Source: Campylobacteraceae bacterium
GTDB taxonomy: Bacteria; Campylobacterota; Campylobacteria; Campylobacterales; Arcobacteraceae
NCBI GenBank assembly: GCA_013215945.1
Contig: JABSOM010000002.1
Span: forward strand, 248,001-312,000
Direction of reading: 5' to 3'
DNA: 64,000 nucleotides
This document shows, piece after piece, positions 8,459-17,378 of the stretch; the stretch's first letter is position 1; each line of letters starts with the position of its first letter. The position numbers and the translations under genes are program-made. The notes below the pieces were generated by a model, which saw nothing but the letters and a program-made list of their open reading frames with translations, did no database searches and was not told the DNA's origin.

Positions 8459-9601
8459 TTGCAAATAATACACTTTTCAGATACCCATTTGGGTTTTAAC
8501 GATTTAGACATTTTAGATGATAACAATATCAATCAAAGAGAAGCCGATTTTTATGATGCTTTTTCGCAGGTTGTTTCTTATATCAAAAACAATAAAGTAG
8601 ATTATATTATTCATACAGGGGATTTGTTCCATAGAAGCTCTCCTTCTAATAGAGCTATTACTTTTGCACTTAAAGCAATAAAAGAAATAAATGATTTAAA
8701 TATTCCTTTTATTTTAATAGCAGGTAATCACTCAACCCCTAAAAGTAATCTTTCTTCTCCTATCTTAAAAATATTTGAGAGTTTTTCTAATGTCTATCTT
8801 TCTTATAATCAAGAATATAAAAAAATAGAATTTAAGGATGCCATTTTTCATACTCTTCCACATATGAATGACAGCTCTAAAGCAGAAGAACAAATACAAA
8901 AAAGTTTTGATAATATCAACAAAAACAAAAAGAACATTATGATGTTGCATTGTAGTGTGGGTGCTTGGTATTTAATGGATGAATACGGAGAATGGGTATA
9001 TCCAAAAGAAAAAGAATATATTTTCAATCATATGGATTATGTTGCTTTAGGACATTGGCATGGGTTTAACAGTGTAGCTATTAATGCAGGAAAAGAAAAA
9101 TACAAGAATGTTTATTACTCAGGCTCATTAGAGAGAACCTCTCTTAATGATAAAAGAAACTCTAAGGGTTTTATTCATTTGTATTTAGAAGATAATAAAG
9201 AAATACAAGTTACTTATCAAGAGATTAAAATAAGAGCTTTAGTTCAAAAAGAAATAGATGCACAAGATTATGAGACTTCATGTTCTACACTTAATGTAAG
9301 TGATTGTAAAGATGCTTTAGTAGAAGTAGTGCTTAAGAACTTAAGTATTAATAAGTCTTTAGACATTCAAAACGCGGATATAAAAGCTTTGTTTAAAGAT
9401 GCTTTGCATGTAAGTATAAAAAGAGAATTTTTAAAAACACAAGAAGATAAGAATGAAGTATTAGATATAGAGGCTTTAAGTCTGGAAGAATACTTTTTAG
9501 CACATATGCAAGAAGAAGAAAACAAAGAAGAGTATACGCGTTTGAAAAACAAGGTACAAGAGCTGTTTTCTTTATACAAGGACAAAAATGATACTGCTTA
9601 G
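8459..9601 (+). CDS. sbcD: SbcD-type nuclease subunit (Mre11-like)
   Basis: 380 aa calcineurin-like phosphoesterase. All metal-site motifs are visible: SDTHLG (D8, H10), HTGDLFH (D55, H58), AGNHS (N90, H91), LHCS (H164) and GHWHG (H199, H201). The start is TTG with AGG seven bases ahead; an ATG is not available at the conserved N-terminus MQIIHFSDTHLG. With SbcC (overlap 14 bases) it should form the Mre11-Rad50-like complex that cuts hairpins and protein-blocked DNA ends. The C-terminal capping and helix-loop-helix region is divergent. Confidence 0.93.
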   Translation: MQIIHFSDTHLGFNDLDILDDNNINQREADFYDAFSQVVSYIKNNKVDYIIHTGDLFHRSSPSNRAITFALKAIKEINDLNIPFILIAGNHSTPKSNLSSPILKIFESFSNVYLSYNQEYKKIEFKDAIFHTLPHMNDSSKAEEQIQKSFDNINKNKKNIMMLHCSVGAWYLMDEYGEWVYPKEKEYIFNHMDYVALGHWHGFNSVAINAGKEKYKNVYYSGSLERTSLNDKRNSKGFIHLYLEDNKEIQVTYQEIKIRALVQKEIDAQDYETSCSTLNVSDCKDALVEVVLKNLSINKSLDIQNADIKALFKDALHVSIKREFLKTQEDKNEVLDIEALSLEEYFLAHMQEEENKEEYTRLKNKVQELFSLYKDKNDTA

Positions 9602-11957
9602 TTTAAAACTTCAAAACTTTAAAAAGTATAAAGAACTAAATATTGAGTTCTCTTTAGGTCTTATAGGGATACTAGGAAAGAATGGTTCTGGAAAATCAAC
9701 TATTTTTGAAGCCATACTCTTTGCTTTATATGGGGAATTAAAGAATAAAGGTTATAAAGACATAATACGAAATGCCAAAGCCAGTATTAAAGATGCTGTA
9801 TGCGTAGAACTGTCTTTTGAATATGAAGCTTGTACGTATAGGGTTAAAAGAGAGTTTAGAGGAAAGAACTTAAGTGCTAGTGCCCATTTTTATAAAAATG
9901 AAGAACTACTATGTTCAGGGGTTAAAGAAGTTACTTCTTATATTAGTACTTTAAGCCATATGAATAAAGAAGCTTTTTTATCAACACTCTTTGCTTCTCA
10001 AAAAGAATTAAACTCTTTATCTTCTTTAAAAAATGAAGACAGAAAAAAAATGATTCGAAAACTTCTGGGTTTAGAAAAAATAGATTTTGTTGAAAAAGAG
10101 CTAATAGAGAAGTCTAGAGCATTAAAAAGAGAGATAAGTGCATATGATGAAGTTCTCTTAAGTAAAGAAGAGAAACAAAACAAAACAAACAAACAAAAAG
10201 AATTAAAAGAAGAAAAAAATAAAAAAGAAAAAGAACGTGTAGAACTTAAAGAAAAACTTCTACAAAAAAAAGACAAAGAACAAGGCTTGAAAAAAGAACT
10301 TGATGTTTACCAAGTATTAAAAGAAGAAAAAGTAAAAGCCTTTAATACCTATACGCTTGTAATAAACAATAAGAGTATCAAAGAAAAGTATTTATCCAAA
10401 GTTTTAGTAGAGATAGAGAGTTTAAAGAAAAAAGAAAAAGAACTACAGGTATTAGAGCCTGTTAAAAAAGAGTATATAGATCTGTATGAAAGTATGAAAG
10501 TATTTATTAAAGAAAAAGAAATAAGTATTAAAAAAGAAGCCTTGATAAAAGAACAAGAGCACTTACGTTTGGATTTTGTTAAATACAAAGAAGATGTAAG
10601 CCTATTAGAACTTGAGTGTAAAGAACATGAATCTTTAATACTAAAAGAACAAGAACAAAACCTTTTGTTAAATGCTAAGAATAAAGAAGTACGTAGTATA
10701 GAAGCTAAAGAAAAATCTTTGCATGTAAGTATAAGAAGTCAAGAAAAACAAATAGAGCAAAACAAAGAAAAAATTCATGCCTTAAACAGCCTTGGTAAAA
10801 GCTCACCTTGTCCTGTATGTACCAGACCCCTATTAGAAGAGTATGATAAAGTCTTAGAAAGTCTTGCTTTAAGTATAAAAGAACTACAAGAAAATAAAAT
10901 CAATGAAGAGCTTAAGTCTTTATCTCTTATAAGTAACAAGAAAGAAAACGTAGAAAAAGACTTACATCATTTGCAAAAAGAAGCAATGACACTTTCTCAA
11001 AGAATAAACTTAATTGAGAGTAAAAAGAAAGACTTATTAAAAGTAAGTGAGCACTTTTTTAAAGTAAAAGAAAAAGGCCTAAAAAACAAAGAAGAACTTT
11101 TATCTTATGAAAAGAGTAACTACAATAAAGAAAAGCATGAACAAGCCAATACAAGATATCAAGACTTAAAAGAAAAATATGAATATGTACTTTCTTTAGA
11201 AACAATGTTAATACGAGCAGATAACTTAAAAAAAGAAAAAGCCAATACACAAGAAGAACTTAGTATTCTGAGTGCAAGAGAAGCAAAAAGTAAAACAGAA
11301 CATGAGAGTATTCTTTATGATGAGGTAAAACATTCATTGCATCAAGATAACTATGTTAAAGAGCAAAAAGAATATGAATCCATACATTTGTTGTTTAATG
11401 CTCAAAATGTTCTAATAGCTACCTTAGAAGGAGAAATAAAAACCCTTGAGGCAATATTAGAGAAAAATGAAACACATGCTAAAAAAGTTCAAAATAAAAA
11501 AGATGATTTATTAGACTATGAAAAGATTAAAGTTTCTCTTTTGGCTTTTAAAAATAAATTAAATGCTAAAATTTCTCCTCGTATATCTCAACTTGCTTCT
11601 TCTTTGTTTGAACGTATTACTAAAGGCAAGTATCAACATATAGAAGTAAACAATGAATTTGACTTTTTTATCTACGAAGAAGGAATCAAATATCCACTTG
11701 AGCGTTTCTCAGGAGGAGAAATTGATTTAGCAAATCTGGTATTAAGAATATCTATTTCAAAAACTTTGGGTGAATTAAATAACAGTTCAAGTATGGAATT
11801 TATGGCTTTTGATGAGGTTTTTGGCTCTCAAGATGAAAACAGAAGACTTGAGATTCTGGAGGCTTTTCACACCATCAAAGAACAATACAGGCAAATCTTT
11901 TTAATATCCCATGAAACGGATATAAAAGAAATGTTTGAAACAGTAATAGAGGTCTAA
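9588..11957 (+). CDS. sbcC: SbcC-type ATPase subunit (Rad50-like)
   Basis: 789 aa, short for SbcC. It has the split ABC ATPase with a long coiled coil: Walker A GKNGSGKS at residues ~30-37, a zinc hook CPVC near residue 408 in the centre of Lys/Glu-rich coiled coils, the signature SGGEIDLANLVLR near 707 and Walker B FMAFDEVFGSQD near 738. It works with the SbcD nuclease encoded just upstream (14-base overlap) in processing double-strand ends and palindromes. Its stop overlaps the start of the pentapeptide gene by one base. Confidence 0.93.
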   Translation: MILLSLKLQNFKKYKELNIEFSLGLIGILGKNGSGKSTIFEAILFALYGELKNKGYKDIIRNAKASIKDAVCVELSFEYEACTYRVKREFRGKNLSASAHFYKNEELLCSGVKEVTSYISTLSHMNKEAFLSTLFASQKELNSLSSLKNEDRKKMIRKLLGLEKIDFVEKELIEKSRALKREISAYDEVLLSKEEKQNKTNKQKELKEEKNKKEKERVELKEKLLQKKDKEQGLKKELDVYQVLKEEKVKAFNTYTLVINNKSIKEKYLSKVLVEIESLKKKEKELQVLEPVKKEYIDLYESMKVFIKEKEISIKKEALIKEQEHLRLDFVKYKEDVSLLELECKEHESLILKEQEQNLLLNAKNKEVRSIEAKEKSLHVSIRSQEKQIEQNKEKIHALNSLGKSSPCPVCTRPLLEEYDKVLESLALSIKELQENKINEELKSLSLISNKKENVEKDLHHLQKEAMTLSQRINLIESKKKDLLKVSEHFFKVKEKGLKNKEELLSYEKSNYNKEKHEQANTRYQDLKEKYEYVLSLETMLIRADNLKKEKANTQEELSILSAREAKSKTEHESILYDEVKHSLHQDNYVKEQKEYESIHLLFNAQNVLIATLEGEIKTLEAILEKNETHAKKVQNKKDDLLDYEKIKVSLLAFKNKLNAKISPRISQLASSLFERITKGKYQHIEVNNEFDFFIYEEGIKYPLERFSGGEIDLANLVLRISISKTLGELNNSSSMEFMAFDEVFGSQDENRRLEILEAFHTIKEQYRQIFLISHETDIKEMFETVIEV

Positions 11958-12658
11958 TGGATTTTCCAGATAATGCTTATAAGTATTTAAGCGATGAAGA
12001 ACGTATATATTTTCAATACAAAAGCAAAGAAGAATTGCAAAAAAGATGGAAAACAGAAGAAGGAGAAGAATTTACACGTAAGATTTTAGAAATAAACTTA
12101 GTAGGTGGTTCTTATAGAAATTACAGTTCTTTTTTGGGTTTTGTTAAAAATGACTTTTTTAAGGATGATTTAAAAGTAGATTTAAGAGGTTTTGATTTAT
12201 CTTCTTATTCAAATGTATTTCAGGAAAAAATTGTTTCTTTGGATTTTTCTTTTTGTGATTTGTCTTATGCTACATTTAATAATTCAGAATTAAATAAATG
12301 TCAATTTATGCATTCCAATATGGAAGAAGTAGATTTTTCCAATACCTTATTACAAGAGTGTGATTTTTCTTATAGCAATTTAGATAAAAGTGATTTTTCT
12401 TTTTCTAATCTGGAAAATACACAGTTTTTATCTTCTAATATTAATGCTATTGTTTTAAAAAAGACAAATCTTAAAGGTCTTAAGTTTAACAAAAAAGTTG
12501 ATTTTTCATATCTTGATATAAAAGAACTCGAAAGCATCAATAATCCTGCTTTTTTAGGCTTCTTACGTCAAAAAATGAGTTTTAAAGAAAAAATCAAAAA
12601 TAGCTTATTTCAAAAAATAGTGTATTTCTTCTGGTTAAAGTATCAGACTTTTTACTAA
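11957..12658 (+). CDS. Pentapeptide-repeat protein
   Basis: 233 aa. Residues ~75-165 consist of tandem pentapeptides of the A(D/N)LxX type, here rich in Phe and Ser (LDFSFCDLSYATFNNSEL, CQFMHSNMEEVDFSNTLL, CDFSYSNLDKSDFSFSNL), which fold as a right-handed quadrilateral beta-helix. The N-terminal ~60 residues are not repetitive and the C-terminus is basic and aromatic. The start codon overlaps the sbcC stop (TAATG), so translation is coupled to SbcCD. Some pentapeptide proteins mimic DNA and protect gyrase; with SbcCD beside it a DNA-related role is tempting but unproven. Confidence 0.85.
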   Translation: MDFPDNAYKYLSDEERIYFQYKSKEELQKRWKTEEGEEFTRKILEINLVGGSYRNYSSFLGFVKNDFFKDDLKVDLRGFDLSSYSNVFQEKIVSLDFSFCDLSYATFNNSELNKCQFMHSNMEEVDFSNTLLQECDFSYSNLDKSDFSFSNLENTQFLSSNINAIVLKKTNLKGLKFNKKVDFSYLDIKELESINNPAFLGFLRQKMSFKEKIKNSLFQKIVYFFWLKYQTFY

Positions 12659-12890
12659 TACAGGTAAAAAAGATATTTTTATGACATTTCCTTTCTTTTG
12701 TATCAAAGCTCTATGCGGATGCAAAAGATAGGAGTTTACTTTTTTTACTTTTTACTTTCTACTTTCATATAAAAATAAAAACTCACGCTATTTTAGGCCT
12801 TATCAAACAAAAAACAAACAGTTATATTACAAGAACGAATAAAGACATATTTCAAGAATTTTACATCATATTAAATAATATTTATTATGA
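12659..12890. other. Intergenic region after the pentapeptide gene
   Basis: AT-rich spacer before the pirin promoter. I see no reading frame of note. A run of T-rich sequence at ~12738-12765 could end the sbcDC transcript, but no convincing GC-rich hairpin precedes it. Confidence 0.4.
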
Positions 12891-12950
12891 TACTAGTTAG
12901 TACTACCTTGACAATAAAAGTATAAAAGAGTAATATACTACTAATTAGTA
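12891..12950 (+). promoter_or_regulatory. Consensus promoter bracketed by two operator-like palindromes
   Basis: TTGACA (12908-12913), 17-base spacer, TATAAT-like TAATAT (12931-12936): a near-ideal sigma-70 promoter. TACTAGTTAGTA (12891-12902) lies before the -35 box and TACTAATTAGTA (12939-12950), a perfect palindrome differing at one base, lies just after the -10 box. Centre-to-centre distance is 48 bases. This layout suggests a dimeric repressor (HxlR, MarR or TetR type) that closes the promoter from both sides. The regulator is not encoded nearby. It drives the pirin and rhodanese-YceI genes; an AAGAAAGGA site precedes the start. Confidence 0.7.
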
Positions 12951-12972
12951 ATATATACAAGAAAGGACTAAA

Positions 12973-13707
12973 ATGTCAAAATTAATACATTGGAGTAAAA
13001 AAGAGCAAGAAGAGCAGGTTTTATTTGGAGGAAGTTTTATCGAAAATAAACCTATTTCTTTTCCCTCTTATTTTAAAAAATATGCCTATTCAAATCTATT
13101 TTATTGGGCACATTTAGAAGCAAAAGAAAGCAATATTTTTCCTTTACATCCACATGAAGGTTTTGAAATTATGACCTTTGTTTTAAAAGGAAGAGTAGAA
13201 CATTATGATACGATTAATGCTAAATACATTGCTTTAAAACAAGGCGATATGCAAATCATGCAAACAGGTTCTGGGATGCAACACAGTGAGAAAATTCTAA
13301 AAGGAAGTGAGCTTTTTCAACTTTGGTTTAATCCTGATTTTAAGTTATCATTAAAGAATAAAGCACAGTATAAAGATTACAGCCAAGCAGATTTTGTTCA
13401 AGATCAAAAAGAGGGAATAAAAAGCATACAATACTTAGGAGATGAGAGTACAAACTATCATGAAACACAAGGTATTAGTATTAAAAAACAAATATTTGAA
13501 AAAGGAAAATATTTCTTGGCTTTAGATAAAGATACAATATATTCAATTTATATCTTAAATGCTTCTGGTACTATAAACGAACAAGAGGTGATAAAAGATG
13601 ATTTTATTAAGATTGAAGAGTCGCAAGAATTAAAAATACTTGCAAAAGAAGCTTTGGAGTTATTTATTGTAAGTTCTCCTTCAAAAATTTCTTACCCACT
13701 AATATAA
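12973..13707 (+). CDS. Pirin-family protein
   Basis: 244-aa bicupin. The N-terminal cupin has HPHEGFEIMTFVLKGRVEHYD and TGSGMQHSE, placing the four iron ligands at H59, H61, H104 and E106, as in human pirin and bacterial YhhW. Such proteins are quercetin dioxygenase-like or redox-responsive; the true substrate is usually unknown. It is the first gene after the strong promoter with two palindromes at 12891-12950 and is followed 9 bases later by the rhodanese-YceI gene, so the two are probably induced together, perhaps by oxidative or electrophile stress (inference). Confidence 0.92.
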   Translation: MSKLIHWSKKEQEEQVLFGGSFIENKPISFPSYFKKYAYSNLFYWAHLEAKESNIFPLHPHEGFEIMTFVLKGRVEHYDTINAKYIALKQGDMQIMQTGSGMQHSEKILKGSELFQLWFNPDFKLSLKNKAQYKDYSQADFVQDQKEGIKSIQYLGDESTNYHETQGISIKKQIFEKGKYFLALDKDTIYSIYILNASGTINEQEVIKDDFIKIEESQELKILAKEALELFIVSSPSKISYPLI

Positions 13708-13716
13708 AGGTTAAAT

Positions 13717-14610
13717 ATGAAAACAATTACGCATGAAGAGTTAAATACAATGTATGAAAAAAATGACGTTTTTACCTTAATAGATGTGCTGCCTAAAGTA
13801 CATTATGACAATGTACATTTTAAAAATGCCATTAATATTTGTGTTTATGAAATGAGTTTTATTTCAAGTATAGATGCATTAAAATTGAAAAAAGATTCTA
13901 AAATTGTACTTTATGGAAACAATCACAATGATGTAGATTCAAAAGCAGCTTATGAAAAACTTATCTTAGCTAAGTACATTAATATATTTTATATAAAAAA
14001 TCCTTTTTCTTTAAAGGATAAAACGTATTTAGTAGGTAAAAATATAACATTAAATGAGGAACAAGTTCTTAATCTTCCAACTAAACGTTTTTCATTGAGT
14101 TCTAATAACACCCTTACTTGGAGAGGAAAAAATACGAATGGTTCTCACACAGGAAGTATAAAGCTTAGCAGTGGTTTTATATCTTATGAAAAAAACGTAT
14201 TAGAAGGTGAGTTTATTGTTGATATGAAAAGTATTGATACTTCGGATTTAACACAAGAGCAAGGAAAAGATTATTTGAATACACATTTAAATTCAGAAGA
14301 TTTTTTCTTTACTCATTTTTTTCCCCAAGCCAAATTTTCTTTTTCAAATATTTCTTTAGAAAAAGACGCGTATTTAACAGCTAATAATTGTATCTTAGAA
14401 GGAGTCTTAAGTATAAAAGGAATTTCTAAACCTTTTGCATGTGCTGCTAATTTGTCTTTTGCTGAAGAGCGTTTGGTTTTATCAAGTACTTTTTCTTTTG
14501 ATAGAACATTTTGGAATATTATTTATGGTTCAAGTAAATTTTTTAAGTACTTAGGCATGCACAAAGTGTTTGATGATATTATTATTGATTTACGTTTAGA
14601 GTTAGAATAA
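13717..14610 (+). CDS. Rhodanese-like / YceI-domain fusion protein
   Basis: 297 aa with two parts. Residues ~1-110 look like a rhodanese domain (ITHEELNTMYEK, TLIDVLPKVHYDNVHFKNAI), but the active-site loop reads VLYGNNHND, with no catalytic Cys. Residues ~115-297 form a YceI-like lipid-binding barrel (LTWRGKNTNGSHTGSIKLSS, GEFIVDMKSIDTSDL, LSIKGISKPF). Most YceI proteins are periplasmic; this one has no signal peptide, so it should be cytoplasmic. YceI barrels bind isoprenoid or fatty ligands. Cotranscription with pirin is likely. The fusion and the missing Cys are visible in the sequence; the ligand is unknown. Confidence 0.85.
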   Translation: MKTITHEELNTMYEKNDVFTLIDVLPKVHYDNVHFKNAINICVYEMSFISSIDALKLKKDSKIVLYGNNHNDVDSKAAYEKLILAKYINIFYIKNPFSLKDKTYLVGKNITLNEEQVLNLPTKRFSLSSNNTLTWRGKNTNGSHTGSIKLSSGFISYEKNVLEGEFIVDMKSIDTSDLTQEQGKDYLNTHLNSEDFFFTHFFPQAKFSFSNISLEKDAYLTANNCILEGVLSIKGISKPFACAANLSFAEERLVLSSTFSFDRTFWNIIYGSSKFFKYLGMHKVFDDIIIDLRLELE

Positions 14611-14620
14611 AAATATTTTT

Positions 14621-15121
14621 TTACGCTTGGCTCTTTTTGTATAGAACATAAAAACGCATAAAAAACAATGCGGAAAAGAGTCCATAAAACAAAGAAAAAA
14701 GCATAATAAATTCTACTTCTTTTAAAAGCTCTGTATTAATTGTGCTAACAACACCCACAAAGTATTTAATGAAAAATACAAACATCATCATAGTTAAAGG
14801 AATGAAACTGCCTTGAATAACAAAAGATCGTTTAAGAGATGAATATTGTATTTGTTTGCTAAGAGAGTATTTTTGATTTAAAAACATAGAAAGATATAAA
14901 CCCAAAGCTAAACCAATGAAATAGAAAAAACTGCTCAAAAATGTCAATCCAAAATCAAGTAAAAATCCAAGAAAAGACAAAGAACATAAAAGGACAGGCA
15001 TAATTAAGGCTCTTCTTATTCCAAGTCTTCGTGTTTTACTTTGCATATAACCAACAGCAATTAAAGAAAAGAACATCCAGTAGATGTAAAATGGGGTATT
15101 AATAAGTATATCTAATATCAT
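14621..15121 (-). CDS. Small integral membrane protein (DUF6622-like)
   Basis: 166 aa with four to five hydrophobic helices. The beginning MILDILINTPFYIYWMFFSL followed by QSKTRRLGIRRALIMPV resembles the DUF6622 family of small bacterial inner-membrane proteins, a match made from memory and therefore tentative. It converges with the rhodanese-YceI gene (10 bases apart) and has its own promoter region of about 200 bases. Function unknown. Confidence 0.65.
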   Translation of the reverse strand: MILDILINTPFYIYWMFFSLIAVGYMQSKTRRLGIRRALIMPVLLCSLSFLGFLLDFGLTFLSSFFYFIGLALGLYLSMFLNQKYSLSKQIQYSSLKRSFVIQGSFIPLTMMMFVFFIKYFVGVVSTINTELLKEVEFIMLFSLFYGLFSALFFMRFYVLYKKSQA

Positions 15122-15325
15122 AAAGTAGCGCTTTCATTTTTATATTTTGCATTATACTTAATATATATGAAAAAAGAAAAATATCTTTAGGTAGATTTAC
15201 TTATATATTATTATTTATCCAAGATGAGCTAAATTAAAAATTAAAGAATTAAGAAAAGAATTAAATAAAATATTTAGTACTTTTAAATTAATTAGTATAT
15301 AATAACTAACTATTAAGGGTTTTAT

Positions 15326-17293
15326 ATGATTGAAAATGAAAATGAATTCGTTTCTTATAATATACATGATGTCCTAGATGATGACATTATCGATGCTTCT
15401 TATATGACTACTCAAAAAACAAGTGAAACTGAAAATCAAATTGAGCAAATTACTCAAATGTATTTCAAACGAGAAAATTTAAATAATGAACTAATAAATA
15501 AATTATGTTCAGATAAAATGTTTAAAGTTTGTTTGCTAAAAAACATTAAAAATAGAATGAGAAATATTATCTCAGACAGTTCAACCCTACAATTTAAAGA
15601 GCTGGTTAGTATTGTTAATCTTCTTAGTTTTGGAAAAGATTATGAAATATTTTCTAAGTACAATGAATTTTCATCTAAGGGAATTTCTGATATTTTTAGA
15701 TTTTATGAAAAACGTTTGTTAGAAGAATTTCAAAATAAAGAAGAAGAGTTTGAACTTACTTTTGAATTCTATATTACTTTATTAGACTCTTTTAATGAGC
15801 TTTGTATTATCAATTCCAGTGATGTAAAACGAAAGAAAAACATCAAAAAAATCATTGAATTAATGACAGAAAGTATTAATTTAATTAAATTTTCTATTCT
15901 TTTAAAAGAAGAAAAAATAGAAAAACTAAGTTCCTTTCAAGGGCGTTTATTACTGCTTTTTTCAAATGTTAATTATATTTCCACCAAAGATAAAAATTGT
16001 TCAGAAATAATTTATACCTATAAATTTATTTTTAATCAATTAATTGATGGTTATTATTTAATAGCAGGAGATGATAATTTTGAATCACGTCATTTTCCTA
16101 CTTTATTGGCAAATGTTACAAACTTATTATTATTAATGATTAAAAAACTCCAAAAATATCCTGAGGATTATTTTAATGATTTAATTGAAATTATTGAAGT
16201 GTATAATAAATATTGCCAAAAAGAAAATAAAGAATATACTTCTGTATTAGAATTCAAACAAGATTTATTACAAAATCTTGTTTATTTATATGACCCTAAG
16301 TTAAAAATGTCATATACTGATTTATTAGAAATTATTTTGAATAAACCTATTTTACTTCACAGTGATATAATTATTTTACATGAATTGATTTTATTTTTAA
16401 ATGCAATAAATAAAAATCAAGCCTTGATTTTATTAGACAAATTGTTACGAGTTAAAAGAGTTAAAAATGATTATTACGAAGATTACAAATTAAAAGTAAT
16501 TGATTTAATTCTAAATTCTTTGATTAAAAAAAGAGAGCTTAACGATATTGAAAAATATATTCATCAAATAACTTCTTATTTAAACAGTGAAAATACTGCT
16601 TCTCACTTAATTTCTAGTTTTTCTAAAATACATCTTACGATTGCTTTATATTATTCATTTTTAGGTCCTAAGTATTTGGAATATTCTCAAAGAGAGTATT
16701 TTATTTCAGAAAAGATTTGTGTATATACCCTTATTAAAGATGAGTATATGGAAATTTATGAAGAACTTTTAATAAATAATGCTTCTGTATATTTAGACAA
16801 AAATTCTTTAAAAAATAAATTCAGCAAAGAAGAAATGATTGTTTATGGACAAAGTTTAATGAGTGATTTTTTTAAAAATGAAGAAATTTTAATTCGTTAT
16901 AAAGTGAATAAAAATATTTCAAATATAGTTGAAAATATTTTAATCAATGATGAATATAATAAACAAAGCTTGGAAGAAAAAATTACCAACTTGATTTCAT
17001 CTGAAATATTTTTTGGTTTATGCCAATGTGAGATTATGAAAAAAACTTCGAGTTCTTCTTCTATGAATGAAGTTGGTTACGAAGAATTAGAACAAGACTT
17101 GTTAAATGATTATGTTCTTGTATACCATTATTCTTATTCTTACAATGATACTTTTTGGGCTATATATAAAAACAACGAAAGTTATATAAAAAGTAATATT
17201 GTGCACTTATTACTTTCTTATACAATGAAAAAAAAGGAAAAAAAATATATATCTTCTTACAGTGAAGAAGATGTAGATCTTTCTTTTTATTAA
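15326..17293 (+). CDS. Uncharacterised 655-aa protein, paralogue of 6488..8431
   Basis: A soluble, helix-rich protein not recognised as any named family. It is homologous along its whole length to the 647-aa protein at 6488: both begin M(A/I)ENEN(D/E), and both end with a YIKS..HLLLSY..K block. The N-terminal ~50 residues are very acidic in both. TATAAT at 15298-15303 is a likely -10 box, and AAGGG precedes the start. The two copies flank the SbcCD-pentapeptide-pirin segment. The next gene downstream (85 bases) is a sensor kinase with its own -10 box, so this copy is probably a single transcript. Confidence 0.85.
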   Translation: MIENENEFVSYNIHDVLDDDIIDASYMTTQKTSETENQIEQITQMYFKRENLNNELINKLCSDKMFKVCLLKNIKNRMRNIISDSSTLQFKELVSIVNLLSFGKDYEIFSKYNEFSSKGISDIFRFYEKRLLEEFQNKEEEFELTFEFYITLLDSFNELCIINSSDVKRKKNIKKIIELMTESINLIKFSILLKEEKIEKLSSFQGRLLLLFSNVNYISTKDKNCSEIIYTYKFIFNQLIDGYYLIAGDDNFESRHFPTLLANVTNLLLLMIKKLQKYPEDYFNDLIEIIEVYNKYCQKENKEYTSVLEFKQDLLQNLVYLYDPKLKMSYTDLLEIILNKPILLHSDIIILHELILFLNAINKNQALILLDKLLRVKRVKNDYYEDYKLKVIDLILNSLIKKRELNDIEKYIHQITSYLNSENTASHLISSFSKIHLTIALYYSFLGPKYLEYSQREYFISEKICVYTLIKDEYMEIYEELLINNASVYLDKNSLKNKFSKEEMIVYGQSLMSDFFKNEEILIRYKVNKNISNIVENILINDEYNKQSLEEKITNLISSEIFFGLCQCEIMKKTSSSSSMNEVGYEELEQDLLNDYVLVYHYSYSYNDTFWAIYKNNESYIKSNIVHLLLSYTMKKKEKKYISSYSEEDVDLSFY

Positions 17294-17378
17294 AAATTTT
17301 CTTAATCAATTAAGTATTAAAATACTTCGCGCTCTTAATTAAAGTGTGTATATTATAATATTATTTTAAAGGGTCATA

